From positions 1 through 57,149 of the forward strand of contig CAIUZK010000100.1 of the NCBI GenBank assembly GCA_903903635.1: DNA of 57,149 nucleotides, written 5' to 3'. The notes under the pieces were generated by a model. It did not search any database and was not told the DNA's origin. It worked only from the letters and a program-made list of their open reading frames with translations. Source of the DNA: an uncultured Bacteroidota bacterium (GTDB lineage Bacteria; Bacteroidota; Bacteroidia; Chitinophagales; Chitinophagaceae). This document shows, piece by piece, positions 50,566 to 57,149 of this stretch (positions are counted from its first letter, which is position 1; the number at the start of each line of letters is the position of its first letter). A program made the translations under genes and the position numbers.

Positions 50566-51582
50566 ATGGAATTTTCAGCCAAACAGATTGCAGGAATACT
50601 CAACGGAGTAATAGAAGGAGATGCAGATGCCAAAATAACTAAACTGGCAAAAATAGAAGAGGGTGTACCTGGTTCTATCTCATTCCTGGCCAATCCGCTT
50701 TATACCCAATACCTGTACACTACCAAGGCTTCACTGGTTATTATCAGTAAGGATTATGTCCTGACCGGGCCGGTTTCCACCACACTTATCAGGGTCGACA
50801 ATCCGGGAAATGCATTTGCCAAACTGCTGGAAATGTACAACCAGGTGAAGTTGAACAAATCCGGCATTTCCAAACAGTCTTATATCTCGGATAGTGCAAA
50901 GGTTGGCGCCAATATATATGCCGGTGAATTTGGTGTGATCAGCGATAATGCTGTAATTGGCAATAATGTAAAGATATACCCTCAATGCTTTGTAGGCGAG
51001 AATGTTGTGATAGGTGATAACACTACTCTTTTTGCCGGCGTTAAGATATACTCAGATTGTGTGATAGGTAAGAACTGTATCATTCACTCGGGTACTGTGA
51101 TAGGCAGCGATGGATTCAGGTTTGCGCCTGAGAATGAAGAAGGAAATAAGAAGATCCCTCAGATCGGCAATGTGATCATTGAAGATGATGTGGAGATAGG
51201 AGCCAATTGCGCTATCGACAGGGCTACTTTAGGTTCTACCATTCTGCGCAAGGGAGTGAAATTCGACAACCTGGTGCATATAGCCCATAATGTAGAGATT
51301 GGCGAAAACAGTTACCTGGCAGCCTGCAATGTGGTAGCAGGTTCAACCAAAATCGGCAAGAACTGTATGTTCAGCGGACAGGTGGGCATTGTAGGCCATC
51401 TCAAAATAGCCGACAACACCATCATTACTGCGCAGTCAGGCATATCCAAGGACATCAGGAAACCGGGTGAAGTTTACAGTGGTTCACCGGCATGGGAAGC
51501 AAGCAAGTACCGCAAGGCTTATGTCCATTTCAAGAACCTGGATAGCCTGGTTCAGCGGGTGGATAAGTTGGAGAAGAAATGA
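50566..51582 (+). CDS. lpxD: UDP-3-O-acylglucosamine N-acyltransferase
   Basis: Protein of 338 aa. The N-terminal uridine-binding domain ([53 protein letters not shown]) is followed by a left-handed beta-helix of hexapeptides ([28 protein letters not shown]) and [24 protein letters not shown] with the catalytic histidine. The C-terminal helix [25 protein letters not shown] is present. It adds the N-linked acyl chain in lipid A synthesis. The lpxC/fabZ gene that often adjoins it is not here. A dispersed repeat starts 9 nt after its stop. Confidence 0.95.
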   Translation: MEFSAKQIAGILNGVIEGDADAKITKLAKIEEGVPGSISFLANPLYTQYLYTTKASLVIISKDYVLTGPVSTTLIRVDNPGNAFAKLLEMYNQVKLNKSGISKQSYISDSAKVGANIYAGEFGVISDNAVIGNNVKIYPQCFVGENVVIGDNTTLFAGVKIYSDCVIGKNCIIHSGTVIGSDGFRFAPENEEGNKKIPQIGNVIIEDDVEIGANCAIDRATLGSTILRKGVKFDNLVHIAHNVEIGENSYLAACNVVAGSTKIGKNCMFSGQVGIVGHLKIADNTIITAQSGISKDIRKPGEVYSGSPAWEASKYRKAYVHFKNLDSLVQRVDKLEKK

Positions 51583-51591
51583 TAAAAAACT

Positions 51592-51668
51592 CACCCCAAA
51601 CCCCTCCCGATGAAAAATCGGGACCTTGTTCCGGGGCTTCACAGGAGGATAAGTTCTCAGCTTTATAG
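51592..51668. repeat. Dispersed repeat R, copy 1
   Basis: CCCCAAACCCCTCCCGATG, then AAAATCGGGACCTTGTTCCG and GGG, a 20-nt variable spacer and CTCAGCTTTATAG. The CCCGAT/ATCGGG arms can pair. The block TCGGGACCTTGTTCCGGGG recurs at 52277 (same strand) and, inverted, at 53743. Confidence 0.65.
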
Positions 51669-52272
51669 CCTTTAATCTACACTCGTTCCGTTTACTGGCA
51701 ATTCATTGCTTTTCGTGGGGACTCGTTGGATTCAGTGTTCATAAGCCAATTCTTAAGATACTGCTCAGCCGCGACTTTACATTATAACTTATTCATTTCC
51801 CGCAATAGAACGACTTCTGGTTTGGTTCATAAAATTGCGGGTTTTGCTTCTGGTGACTTCTGGTTTTGCTTCTGGTTTGGGGTGAAAAACTGCGGGTTTG
51901 CTTCCGGAAGCTTCCGGAAATCGGAAGTTTTTAAAATTGCAACTGATTCGTTTTCAGTAACTTATAATTTTTTTGCCAAATTGCAGTCATTACGGTAATT
52001 AGTTTTGGGTTGTTTTGGCAATTCAAAAATTAATTTTTGGCAAATATTTTGGAATTTTGGTTGTTTCATAGTTTGATATGGGGCTATTATGGTTAATAAT
52101 GGCTCAAAGGTAAAATTAATAATTGGATTTTCCAAATTTTTAGGCATATTTATTTTTTGATTATTTTGTCTGAATTGCGGATTTAACGGATTAAGGCATT
52201 TCGCGGAATGTATATGGATGCGATATGGTGCAATTGGGGGATGGGGGAACTGGAGAAGACCTGGAACAACAG

Positions 52273-52328
52273 GAAAATCGGTACTTTGTTCCGGGGAGTG
52301 CGTTGGGATCTGGTTTTCAGCTTTATAA
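52273..52328. repeat. Dispersed repeat R, partial copy 2
   Basis: GAAAATCGGTACTTTGTTCC, GGGG, spacer, TTCAGCTTTATAA: same order and identical internal spacing as copy 1, 660 bp downstream; it lacks the CCCCAAACCCC end. Confidence 0.6.
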
Positions 52329-52418
52329 CTATTTTTAGCCCCAGCCGGGATTTTTGCTGATTAGGTAGTTTAGATTAGCTTGGCGTACCTTTAGAGGGAT
52401 TTAAAACCATGGTATGAA

Positions 52419-52868
52419 ATGAAACAGAACGAATTAAGTCGGCTTCTGCATCCTGATTCGGGCGAGTCATGTGGAAGAGCGGGGATTCGTCGGCGACGCA
52501 TTTCGTTTTTTATTTATGCAATATTTGAATGTCTCGTTCTATATTCATTTTACTTGTACTCATTACGTAGTGATATTGTATTCTGGGGATCAAGTCTTAA
52601 TGATGGGCTATACTTTCTTGCTTATTTTTTTTGTGTCTTGCCTTTAATTATTTTGGTTTCTGCATTAAAAAATCTATTTGAAAAAAGGATGAGGTTGATC
52701 CGATTTAGTTATTATATCTATGCAATATTTATTTCCATACCGGCATTGATTAGTCTCCGTTCGCAACTTATGCTAAACATAGGAATGCTGATTTGTCTGC
52801 TTGTCGCTGTAATCAACTTTATTGAGTATTTGTATTTTAGAAAACAGCCTATTAGTAAGTGCCATTAA
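52419..52868 (+). CDS. Hypothetical four-TM membrane protein
   Basis: Protein of 149 aa. A soluble N-terminus of about 25 residues (KQNELSRLLHPDSGESCGRAGIRRRR) is followed by four membrane helices (FFIYAIFECLVLYSFYLYSL; GLYFLAYFFCVLPLIILVSAL; FSYYIYAIFISIPALISL; LMLNIGMLICLLVAVINFIEYLYF). No family is recognised. The coding part is more AT-rich than neighbouring genes and sits in a repeat-laden interval, which hints at acquired DNA. A terminator-like hairpin follows at 52927. Confidence 0.5.
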   Translation: MKQNELSRLLHPDSGESCGRAGIRRRRISFFIYAIFECLVLYSFYLYSLRSDIVFWGSSLNDGLYFLAYFFCVLPLIILVSALKNLFEKRMRLIRFSYYIYAIFISIPALISLRSQLMLNIGMLICLLVAVINFIEYLYFRKQPISKCH

Positions 52869-52926
52869 GTCGTGTAGGCTCGATGCTTAGTTTTTGGTGC
52901 AAGTGAGGACTCAGGCGCAAATCACG

Positions 52927-52973
52927 AAAATAGGGACATCAAAAGGAGTAGTCCTCTATTTTTACTACCTTGA
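52927..52973 (+). terminator. Putative intrinsic terminator
   Basis: AAAATAGGGAC pairs with GTCCTCTATTTT (one bulge) around a 13-nt loop, and the right arm runs into TTTT. It is placed 58 nt after the membrane-protein gene. Confidence 0.5.
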
Positions 52974-53164
52974 CATTTGAATTAAAATCTCCTTTATTTG
53001 GCTCCGAATTTTAAACATTTATTTTCAATAGTTCTGTGTTTATTTTTCTCACGTAACTCTTTTAGGAATTCTTCAGAGAATCTCTCTTTTGAGCATATGG
53101 GATATGGACAACCAAACATTTTCGTTTACGAAGTAACGCAAAGCGATTCAAACAATGTTCTTTT

Positions 53165-53389
53165 TCATAAGGACACGTTAGCTTTATTGAGCATTTTCAG
53201 GTCATCCTGACCATGATTAACAGATGATGCAACCGTTGGCAACTGTTTCAATCTAAAAGCTTGGACCCAGGTCTGAATTGTCCTGGCATTCACACCATAT
53301 TTCTGCGATAAGCCTTCAAAAGTTTATTCCCCGGTTAAATAATCTGAGATAATTTGCTGCTTTTTGACCGTTGGTTCTTTTCTAATCAT
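53165..53389 (-). pseudogene. Decayed IS3-type transposase OrfA
   Basis: From an ATG at 53389 the minus strand reads MIRKEPTVKKQQIISDYLTG, E, then a TAA at codon 22 (53324-53326), then TFEGLSQKYGVNARTIQTWV, a helix-turn-helix typical of IS3/HTH_23 transposase OrfA, continuing to a TGA at 53165. The family normally reads on through a leucine-rich helix, which is missing here, and no OrfB follows. A further 41-codon frame in the same phase (52994-53119, MFGCPYPICSKERFSEEF...) has no recognised relative. The locus is an IS remnant with at least one nonsense mutation and loss of orfB. Confidence 0.75.
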
Positions 53390-53475
53390 GATTTACAAAG
53401 TTCGTAAACCTATTTCAGGACAAGACAGTCGCTCCTCATCCGGCATCCCGCTCCTTGACCCTTCCGCCTTCGGCA

Positions 53476-53498
53476 CCTTCCCTTGAAAAAAGGGAAGG
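53476..53498. repeat. CCTTCCCTT/AAGGGAAGG hairpin
   Basis: A perfect 9-bp stem with a GAAAA loop next to the decayed transposase gene, preceded by CCTTCCGCCTTCGGCACC. No T-run follows on either strand; it is probably another extragenic repeat. Confidence 0.45.
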
Positions 53499-53671
53499 AG
53501 TTGGGAGCCTGTGTTGCGTGGATTGTGTTATGTTCGATAGCAATCCTTAGATGAATGGTGCTAACGCCACTGGAGCCATATAGCTGCAATAAGCCTGGAA
53601 CAAAATTGAATCTCCAGTACCTGCACCCGGTATTGAGTTTGATAGGCGAAAATTGCAAAACGGTCAAACTC

Positions 53672-53706
53672 AAAAAAAAACTGCAACAGATTGCTCCATT
53701 GCAGTT
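53672..53706 (-). terminator. Intrinsic terminator of rny
   Basis: On the minus strand AACTGCAA (53706-53699), a 12-nt loop and TTGCAGTT (53686-53679) are followed by a run of T residues down to 53672. It lies 83 nt beyond the rny stop. Confidence 0.75.
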
Positions 53707-53742
53707 ATAAAGTTGAATTTATTTTCTAAGCTTAATTCCTGC

Positions 53743-53790
53743 CTCCCCGGAACAGGGTCCCGATTTTCCATCGGGAGGGGGCGGGGGTTT
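53743..53790. repeat. Dispersed repeat R, inverted copy 3
   Basis: CTCCCCGGAACAGGGTCCCG, ATTTTCCATCGGGAGGGGGC, GGGGGTTTA: the reverse complement of the left half of copy 1 with few changes. Its last bases (TTA) supply the rny stop codon on the other strand, so the repeat reaches into the gene end. Confidence 0.65.
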
Positions 53791-55387
53791 ACCTTGCTAT
53801 ATTCACAGCCCTCAGTTCACGGATAACCGTAACCTTGATCTGGCCGGGATATTGCATTTCTTTCTGGATCTTATCGGCAATTTCGAATGACAGGCGATCG
53901 CTGTCTGCATCGCTGATCTTGTCGGCCTCAACCATAACACGCAGTTCGCGTCCGGCCTGGATAGCGTACGCTTTTTCCACACCTGTATAGGCCATAGCCA
54001 GGTTTTCAAGATCCTTGATGCGCTGCAGATAGCTCTGCATCATTTCGCGCCTTGCTCCGGGGCGTGCGCCGCTTATTGCGTCACATGCCTGAACAATCGG
54101 AGAAATGATATACAGCATTTCCATTTCATCATGGTGGGCGCCAATTGCATTTACAATCGATGCATGCTCACCACATCTTTCAGCAACCTTGGCGCCAAGC
54201 AATGCATGGCTCAGTTCTGTTTCTTCATCAGGCACTTTACCAATATCATGCAGCAATCCGGCACGTTTTGCCAGTTTTACCACCTTCTGGCCCAGTCCAA
54301 GTTCCGATGCCATTATGCCGCAAAGGTTGGCGGTTTCTTTGGAGTGCATCAGCAGGTTCTGTCCGTAAGATGAACGGAAACGCATTTTACCCACCAACCT
54401 AACCAGATCTTTATGCAATCCATGAACGCCCAATTCAATAATTGTACGCTCCCCTATTTCCATGATCTGGTCTTCCAGTTGTTTCTTGGTTTTCTCAACC
54501 ACTTCTTCAATACGGGCAGGATGTATACGTCCGTCCTGTACCAGCCTTTGCAATGAAAGACGTGCAATTTCACGACGTAGCGGATCGAAACAGCTCAATA
54601 CGATTGCTTCAGGGGTATCGTCAATAATCAGGTCTACACCGGTTGCAGCTTCAAGAGCGCGTATGTTACGACCCTCACGACCAATGATCTGGCCCTTGAT
54701 CTCGTCACTTTCCAGGTTGAACACGGTAATGGCGTTCTCAATGGTTTGTTCAGCGGCAGTGCGCTGTATGGTCTGGATAATGATTTTCTTGGCTTCCTTG
54801 GTTGCATTCATCTTTGCCTCCTCCATGATGTCCTTAACATGGGCCATGGCACGGGTGCGTGCTTCTTCCTTCACCACTTCCATCAGTTCCGTCTTGGCCT
54901 GCTCAGCGCTCAGTCCGGCCACCTTTTCCAGGCGTTTCAGATGCTCCTCATGCTGGCGGTCCAGTTCTGCGCGTTTAATGTTGGATACTTCAAGCTGACG
55001 ATCAAGCGTTTCTTTCAGCAATTCATTTTCATGAACCTGTTTCTGTACTGCCGCTGTCTTGTCTTTTAAACTTTGCTCCTGTTGTTTCAGCCTGTTTTCA
55101 CCTTCAACTAATTTCTGACTTCTCTGGGTAACTTCCTTTTCGTGCTGGCTTTTTAGTTGTGACCAATGTTCTTTTGCCTCGAGTAACTTCTTTTCTTTAA
55201 TTGTTTCTGCCAGTGTAGTGGCATCTGCTACTGATTTTTTGGCCTGAGCATCTGCTCTTTTTGTTATTTCTTCCGCCTCTTCAAGGTCTTTTTTCGTGTT
55301 TTTGGCAAAGATCATTTTGCCAAGAAAAATACCTATAACTAAAGCCACTATCGCGGCGACGACAGCAACTATGATCGATGATTCCAT
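53789..55387 (-). CDS. rny: Ribonuclease Y
   Basis: Protein of 532 aa. An N-terminal membrane helix ([23 protein letters not shown]) is followed by a long coiled coil (about residues 30-190), a KH domain ([39 protein letters not shown]) and an HD domain ([20 protein letters not shown]...[14 protein letters not shown]) whose HD pair binds the metal. It ends [19 protein letters not shown]. It is an endoribonuclease that starts mRNA decay at the membrane. A good intrinsic terminator follows. The usual upstream zapA-like gene is absent; the divergent neighbour is the NlpC/P60 gene. Confidence 0.96.
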   Translation of the reverse strand: MESSIIVAVVAAIVALVIGIFLGKMIFAKNTKKDLEEAEEITKRADAQAKKSVADATTLAETIKEKKLLEAKEHWSQLKSQHEKEVTQRSQKLVEGENRLKQQEQSLKDKTAAVQKQVHENELLKETLDRQLEVSNIKRAELDRQHEEHLKRLEKVAGLSAEQAKTELMEVVKEEARTRAMAHVKDIMEEAKMNATKEAKKIIIQTIQRTAAEQTIENAITVFNLESDEIKGQIIGREGRNIRALEAATGVDLIIDDTPEAIVLSCFDPLRREIARLSLQRLVQDGRIHPARIEEVVEKTKKQLEDQIMEIGERTIIELGVHGLHKDLVRLVGKMRFRSSYGQNLLMHSKETANLCGIMASELGLGQKVVKLAKRAGLLHDIGKVPDEETELSHALLGAKVAERCGEHASIVNAIGAHHDEMEMLYIISPIVQACDAISGARPGARREMMQSYLQRIKDLENLAMAYTGVEKAYAIQAGRELRVMVEADKISDADSDRLSFEIADKIQKEMQYPGQIKVTVIRELRAVNIAR

Positions 55388-55607
55388 AATTCTTTTTAGC
55401 TTTTATAAGATTAATATTCATTTCCACTATCCTCGTATACCTAATATTAAAATAATATTGTTGAGTTTAGATTTAGCGTGCTAAGTTAAGGAAACATTTC
55501 GGTATAGAAATATGGGTCTCCATACAAATAAATACGTAATGTTTAAAACTTGTTCATGGTAAAATAATAGCAGGTATTACCTTTATAGTTCCTAACCGAA
55601 GTGAACT

Positions 55608-56402
55608 ATGGTTTTACCACTCGCCTATGCTTTTTGCAATGTTTCCCTTATGCCCCTGAGAAGTGAGCCTGAACACCGTGCAGAGCAAACAAGCCAGTTG
55701 CTTTTTGGCGAAAAAGCGGAAATAATTGAAGTAAATAACAGGGATTGGGCTTATATAAAATGTGAATGGGATGAATACAAGGGCTGGTGCAAATTATCGC
55801 AACTGACTACTATAATCCATAAAGAATACCGGAAGGAAGTAAAGTATTTCGCCGCCAGCCATAGCGACAAATTAATATTCAACAAAATTGACATGTGGCT
55901 TCCTGGTGGCAGCGAACTCTGGTTGAAAGGAGGAAAAATAAAGCCACAAAATGAAAGTGGTATTTTTAAAGGAAAAAAAATGAAGGTTAAGGATGCGCGG
56001 TTAAATTTCGAATCCTTGCAAAAGGCTGCTTTTCATTATCTGAATGCTCCCTACAATTGGGGTGGACGATCGGTAGCCGGTATCGATTGTTCCGGGTTGA
56101 CACAGATGGCTTTTAAATTTTGTAATCATGTTTTGCCCCGGGATGCTGCCCAACAGGCCAATGTGGGTATCCTGGTCGATTTCTTGCAAAATGCCAGAGG
56201 GGGCGACCTTGCTTTCTTTGATAACAAGGAAGGTAAAATAGTACACGTTGGCATTTTGCTTGACAACCAAACCATCATGCATGCTACTGATGCATCGGGC
56301 AGAGTGGTTGTAGATAAGATTGACCAGGGCGGAATAATAAGCGTTTCCCTTAAAAAACGAACACACAATTTGCGTGTGGTAAAGCGTATTTTCAGTGAGT
56401 GA
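55608..56402 (+). CDS. NlpC/P60 family endopeptidase with SH3-like N-terminus
   Basis: Protein of 264 aa. Residues about 8-70 (CNVSLMPLRSEPEHRAEQTSQLLFGEKAEIIEVNNRDWAYIKCEWDEYKGWCKLSQL) are an SH3b domain; NWGGRSVAGIDCSGLTQMAFKF carries the catalytic cysteine, DNKEGKIVHVGILLDN the histidine, and TIMHATDASGRVVVDKI the third polar residue. No signal peptide is seen, so a cytoplasmic role in recycling muropeptides, like YkfC gamma-D-glutamyl-diamino-acid peptidases, is the best guess. TACCTTTA near 55579 resembles a -7 box. Confidence 0.85.
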   Translation: MVLPLAYAFCNVSLMPLRSEPEHRAEQTSQLLFGEKAEIIEVNNRDWAYIKCEWDEYKGWCKLSQLTTIIHKEYRKEVKYFAASHSDKLIFNKIDMWLPGGSELWLKGGKIKPQNESGIFKGKKMKVKDARLNFESLQKAAFHYLNAPYNWGGRSVAGIDCSGLTQMAFKFCNHVLPRDAAQQANVGILVDFLQNARGGDLAFFDNKEGKIVHVGILLDNQTIMHATDASGRVVVDKIDQGGIISVSLKKRTHNLRVVKRIFSE

Positions 56403-56423
56403 TTGCTGACCTGCCTGATTTGA

Positions 56424-57023
56424 TTACAACCTGGCCGGAGGAATAATCCCTGATTTTAACGCAAATATCATTAACCCCATTCTGCTTTTTACCCGCAATT
56501 TATCGTACAACGAATTGCGGTAACTTTCAATAGTACGAACACTGATCTTCATTTTGTCGGCTATAGTTTTATAACCCTGATCAGTGCAGCACAAGGATAG
56601 AAATTCCATTTCCCTGGGTGTAATTTTTAAAAGCACACTCGATTTTGCCTTCCTGAAAACGACCTCCGGAATAGAAGCCGAATAATAATAATCCTTGTCG
56701 AATACAGAATGCAATGCGTTTTTTATATCATACTGTTTGCTTCCCTTTGCTATGAACCCGTTTACACCCAGATTAATCATTTTAATAACTCCGAATTCAG
56801 AATTAAATTCAGGGATAACAAGTATTTTAAGATCAGGCCACTCCTGTTTGATATGCCTGATGGTTGCATAGTTTATCATTTCATTTTTACACAGGTCGAG
56901 TACTACAATATCAGGGATAGTAGTGGCATAAGATAATTTATGAATCAGAGTTCGACTATCTTCTGCTTCAAAGTCAACCTTGAAATCAGGCCATGAGCTA
57001 ATTAAACTTATAGGTATAGGCAC
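56424..57023 (-). CDS. NarL/FixJ-type response regulator, N-terminus apparently lost
   Basis: The frame is 199 aa from a GTG. Residues about 6-115 are a receiver domain that starts late: ISLISSWPDFKVDFEAEDSRTLIHKL aligns to the region after the first helix of normal regulators, so the first strand with the acidic DD pocket is absent. IPDIVVLDLCKNEM keeps the phospho-acceptor aspartate and NGFIAKGSK the lysine; ILVIPEF lacks the usual threonine. The HTH is intact (KITPREMEFLSLCCTDQGYKTIADKMKISVRTIESYRNSLYDKL). A TAA directly precedes the GTG, and a transposase tail ends 14 nt away. The gene was probably truncated by an IS. Confidence 0.75.
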   Translation of the reverse strand: MPIPISLISSWPDFKVDFEAEDSRTLIHKLSYATTIPDIVVLDLCKNEMINYATIRHIKQEWPDLKILVIPEFNSEFGVIKMINLGVNGFIAKGSKQYDIKNALHSVFDKDYYYSASIPEVVFRKAKSSVLLKITPREMEFLSLCCTDQGYKTIADKMKISVRTIESYRNSLYDKLRVKSRMGLMIFALKSGIIPPARL

Positions 57024-57036
57024 TTAGGTCGCAATA

Positions 57037-57149
57037 TCAATCCTTTGATAACAAGCGTATTGGATCATTTTTGACCAGTCTTTTTATAAGGGTATCAAAG
57101 ATTACCCCCATTTTTTGTCTTCTGTTATATCTAAAGTGATATTCATCCA
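57037..57149 (-). CDS. IS1595-like transposase, C-terminal fragment (runs off right edge)
   Basis: The minus strand entering from the right edge reads DEYHFRYNRRQKMGVIFDTL then IKRLVKNDPIRLLSKD and stops. DE-x-x-FRYNRR followed by x-x-F-D-x-L is the C-terminal signature of ISXO2/IS1595-type DDE transposases as I know them. The IS end must lie between this stop and the response-regulator coding sequence, i.e. within about 57000-57036. Confidence 0.6.
   Translation of the reverse strand, partial: DEYHFRYNRRQKMGVIFDTLIKRLVKNDPIRLLSKD

Larger units (their letters stand above)
51583..52418. other. Gene-free, repeat-rich interval after lpxD
   Basis: No credible gene. Contents: a dispersed repeat at 51592-51668; a zone of near-duplicate words (AAATTGCGGGTTTTGCTTCTGG at 51831 and AAACTGCGGGTTTGCTTCCGG at 51888, each imperfect); an 18-bp perfect palindrome TTCCGGAAGCTTCCGGAA at 51902-51919; a T-rich segment 51960-52140 whose end resembles 8322-8380; and a second copy of the dispersed repeat at 52273-52328. 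A TACCTTTA near 52386 resembles a -7 box for the next gene. Confidence 0.6.

Noticed and set aside
52998-53210. 70-codon plus-strand frame
   Set aside because: Overlaps the decayed transposase locus on the other strand and shows no protein features.

Overview
The window reads as a chromosomal stretch of a Bacteroidota bacterium, most likely of the Chitinophagia/Sphingobacteriia type. The grounds are a SprA-type type IX secretion (T9SS) translocon, several proteins with C-terminal T9SS sorting domains, DUF4292 and LptC-like lipoproteins, an atpD-atpC pair apart from the other ATP synthase genes, and repeated matches to the Bacteroidota -7 promoter box TAnnTTTG. No rRNA, tRNA, CRISPR array or prophage was seen. 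Both edges carry the 3' end of an insertion-sequence transposase: ISAzo13-like on the left, IS1595-like on the right.

Layout. 0-4.6 kb: a minus-strand operon (sugar nucleotidyltransferase, TPR protein, DUF4292 lipoprotein) behind dut. 4.6-12 kb: an accessory zone with few genes (zeta-like kinase plus small partner, a lipoprotein, a pRiA4b-ORF3-like zinc-finger protein, a heptad-repeat membrane protein). It is crowded with three unrelated families of structured repeats. 12-14 kb: atpD and atpC. 14-25 kb: DinB, GldM-like and dehydrogenase genes, a secreted NHL protein, and the envelope set coaX-OMP-lptC, followed by an M23 peptidase with an in-frame stop, an Ldh-type oxidoreductase and a T9SS cargo protein. 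25-36 kb: phenylacetyl-CoA epoxidase genes (paaABC together, paaD 6 kb away), interleaved with a PIG-L deacetylase and polytopic GT-C-like or GT2 glycosyltransferase genes. 36-45.5 kb: a PIN/DUF2281 toxin-antitoxin pair, then sprA behind ruvA. 45.8-51.6 kb: an MlaF-like ATPase, an acyl-CoA carboxylase beta subunit, cmk, a class D beta-lactamase-like lipoprotein and lpxD. 51.6-53.8 kb: a repeat-rich, gene-poor gap with a decayed transposase gene. 53.8-57.1 kb: RNase Y, an NlpC/P60 peptidase and a NarL-type regulator that appears to have lost its N-terminus to the IS at the right edge.

Functional threads: outer-membrane biogenesis (lptC, lpxD, coaX-linked OMP, MlaF, DUF4292), T9SS (SprA plus cargo), aromatic catabolism (paa), and RNA/DNA housekeeping (rny, ruvA, cmk, dut). 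The most unusual material is non-coding: a purine-tract plus hairpin repeat family, an array of 101-bp units with perfect 12-bp inverted ends, a multi-hairpin element, a GGGGTTTGGGGT element abutting two start codons, and four promoters whose -7 box lies 4-5 nt from the ATG, which predicts leaderless transcripts.
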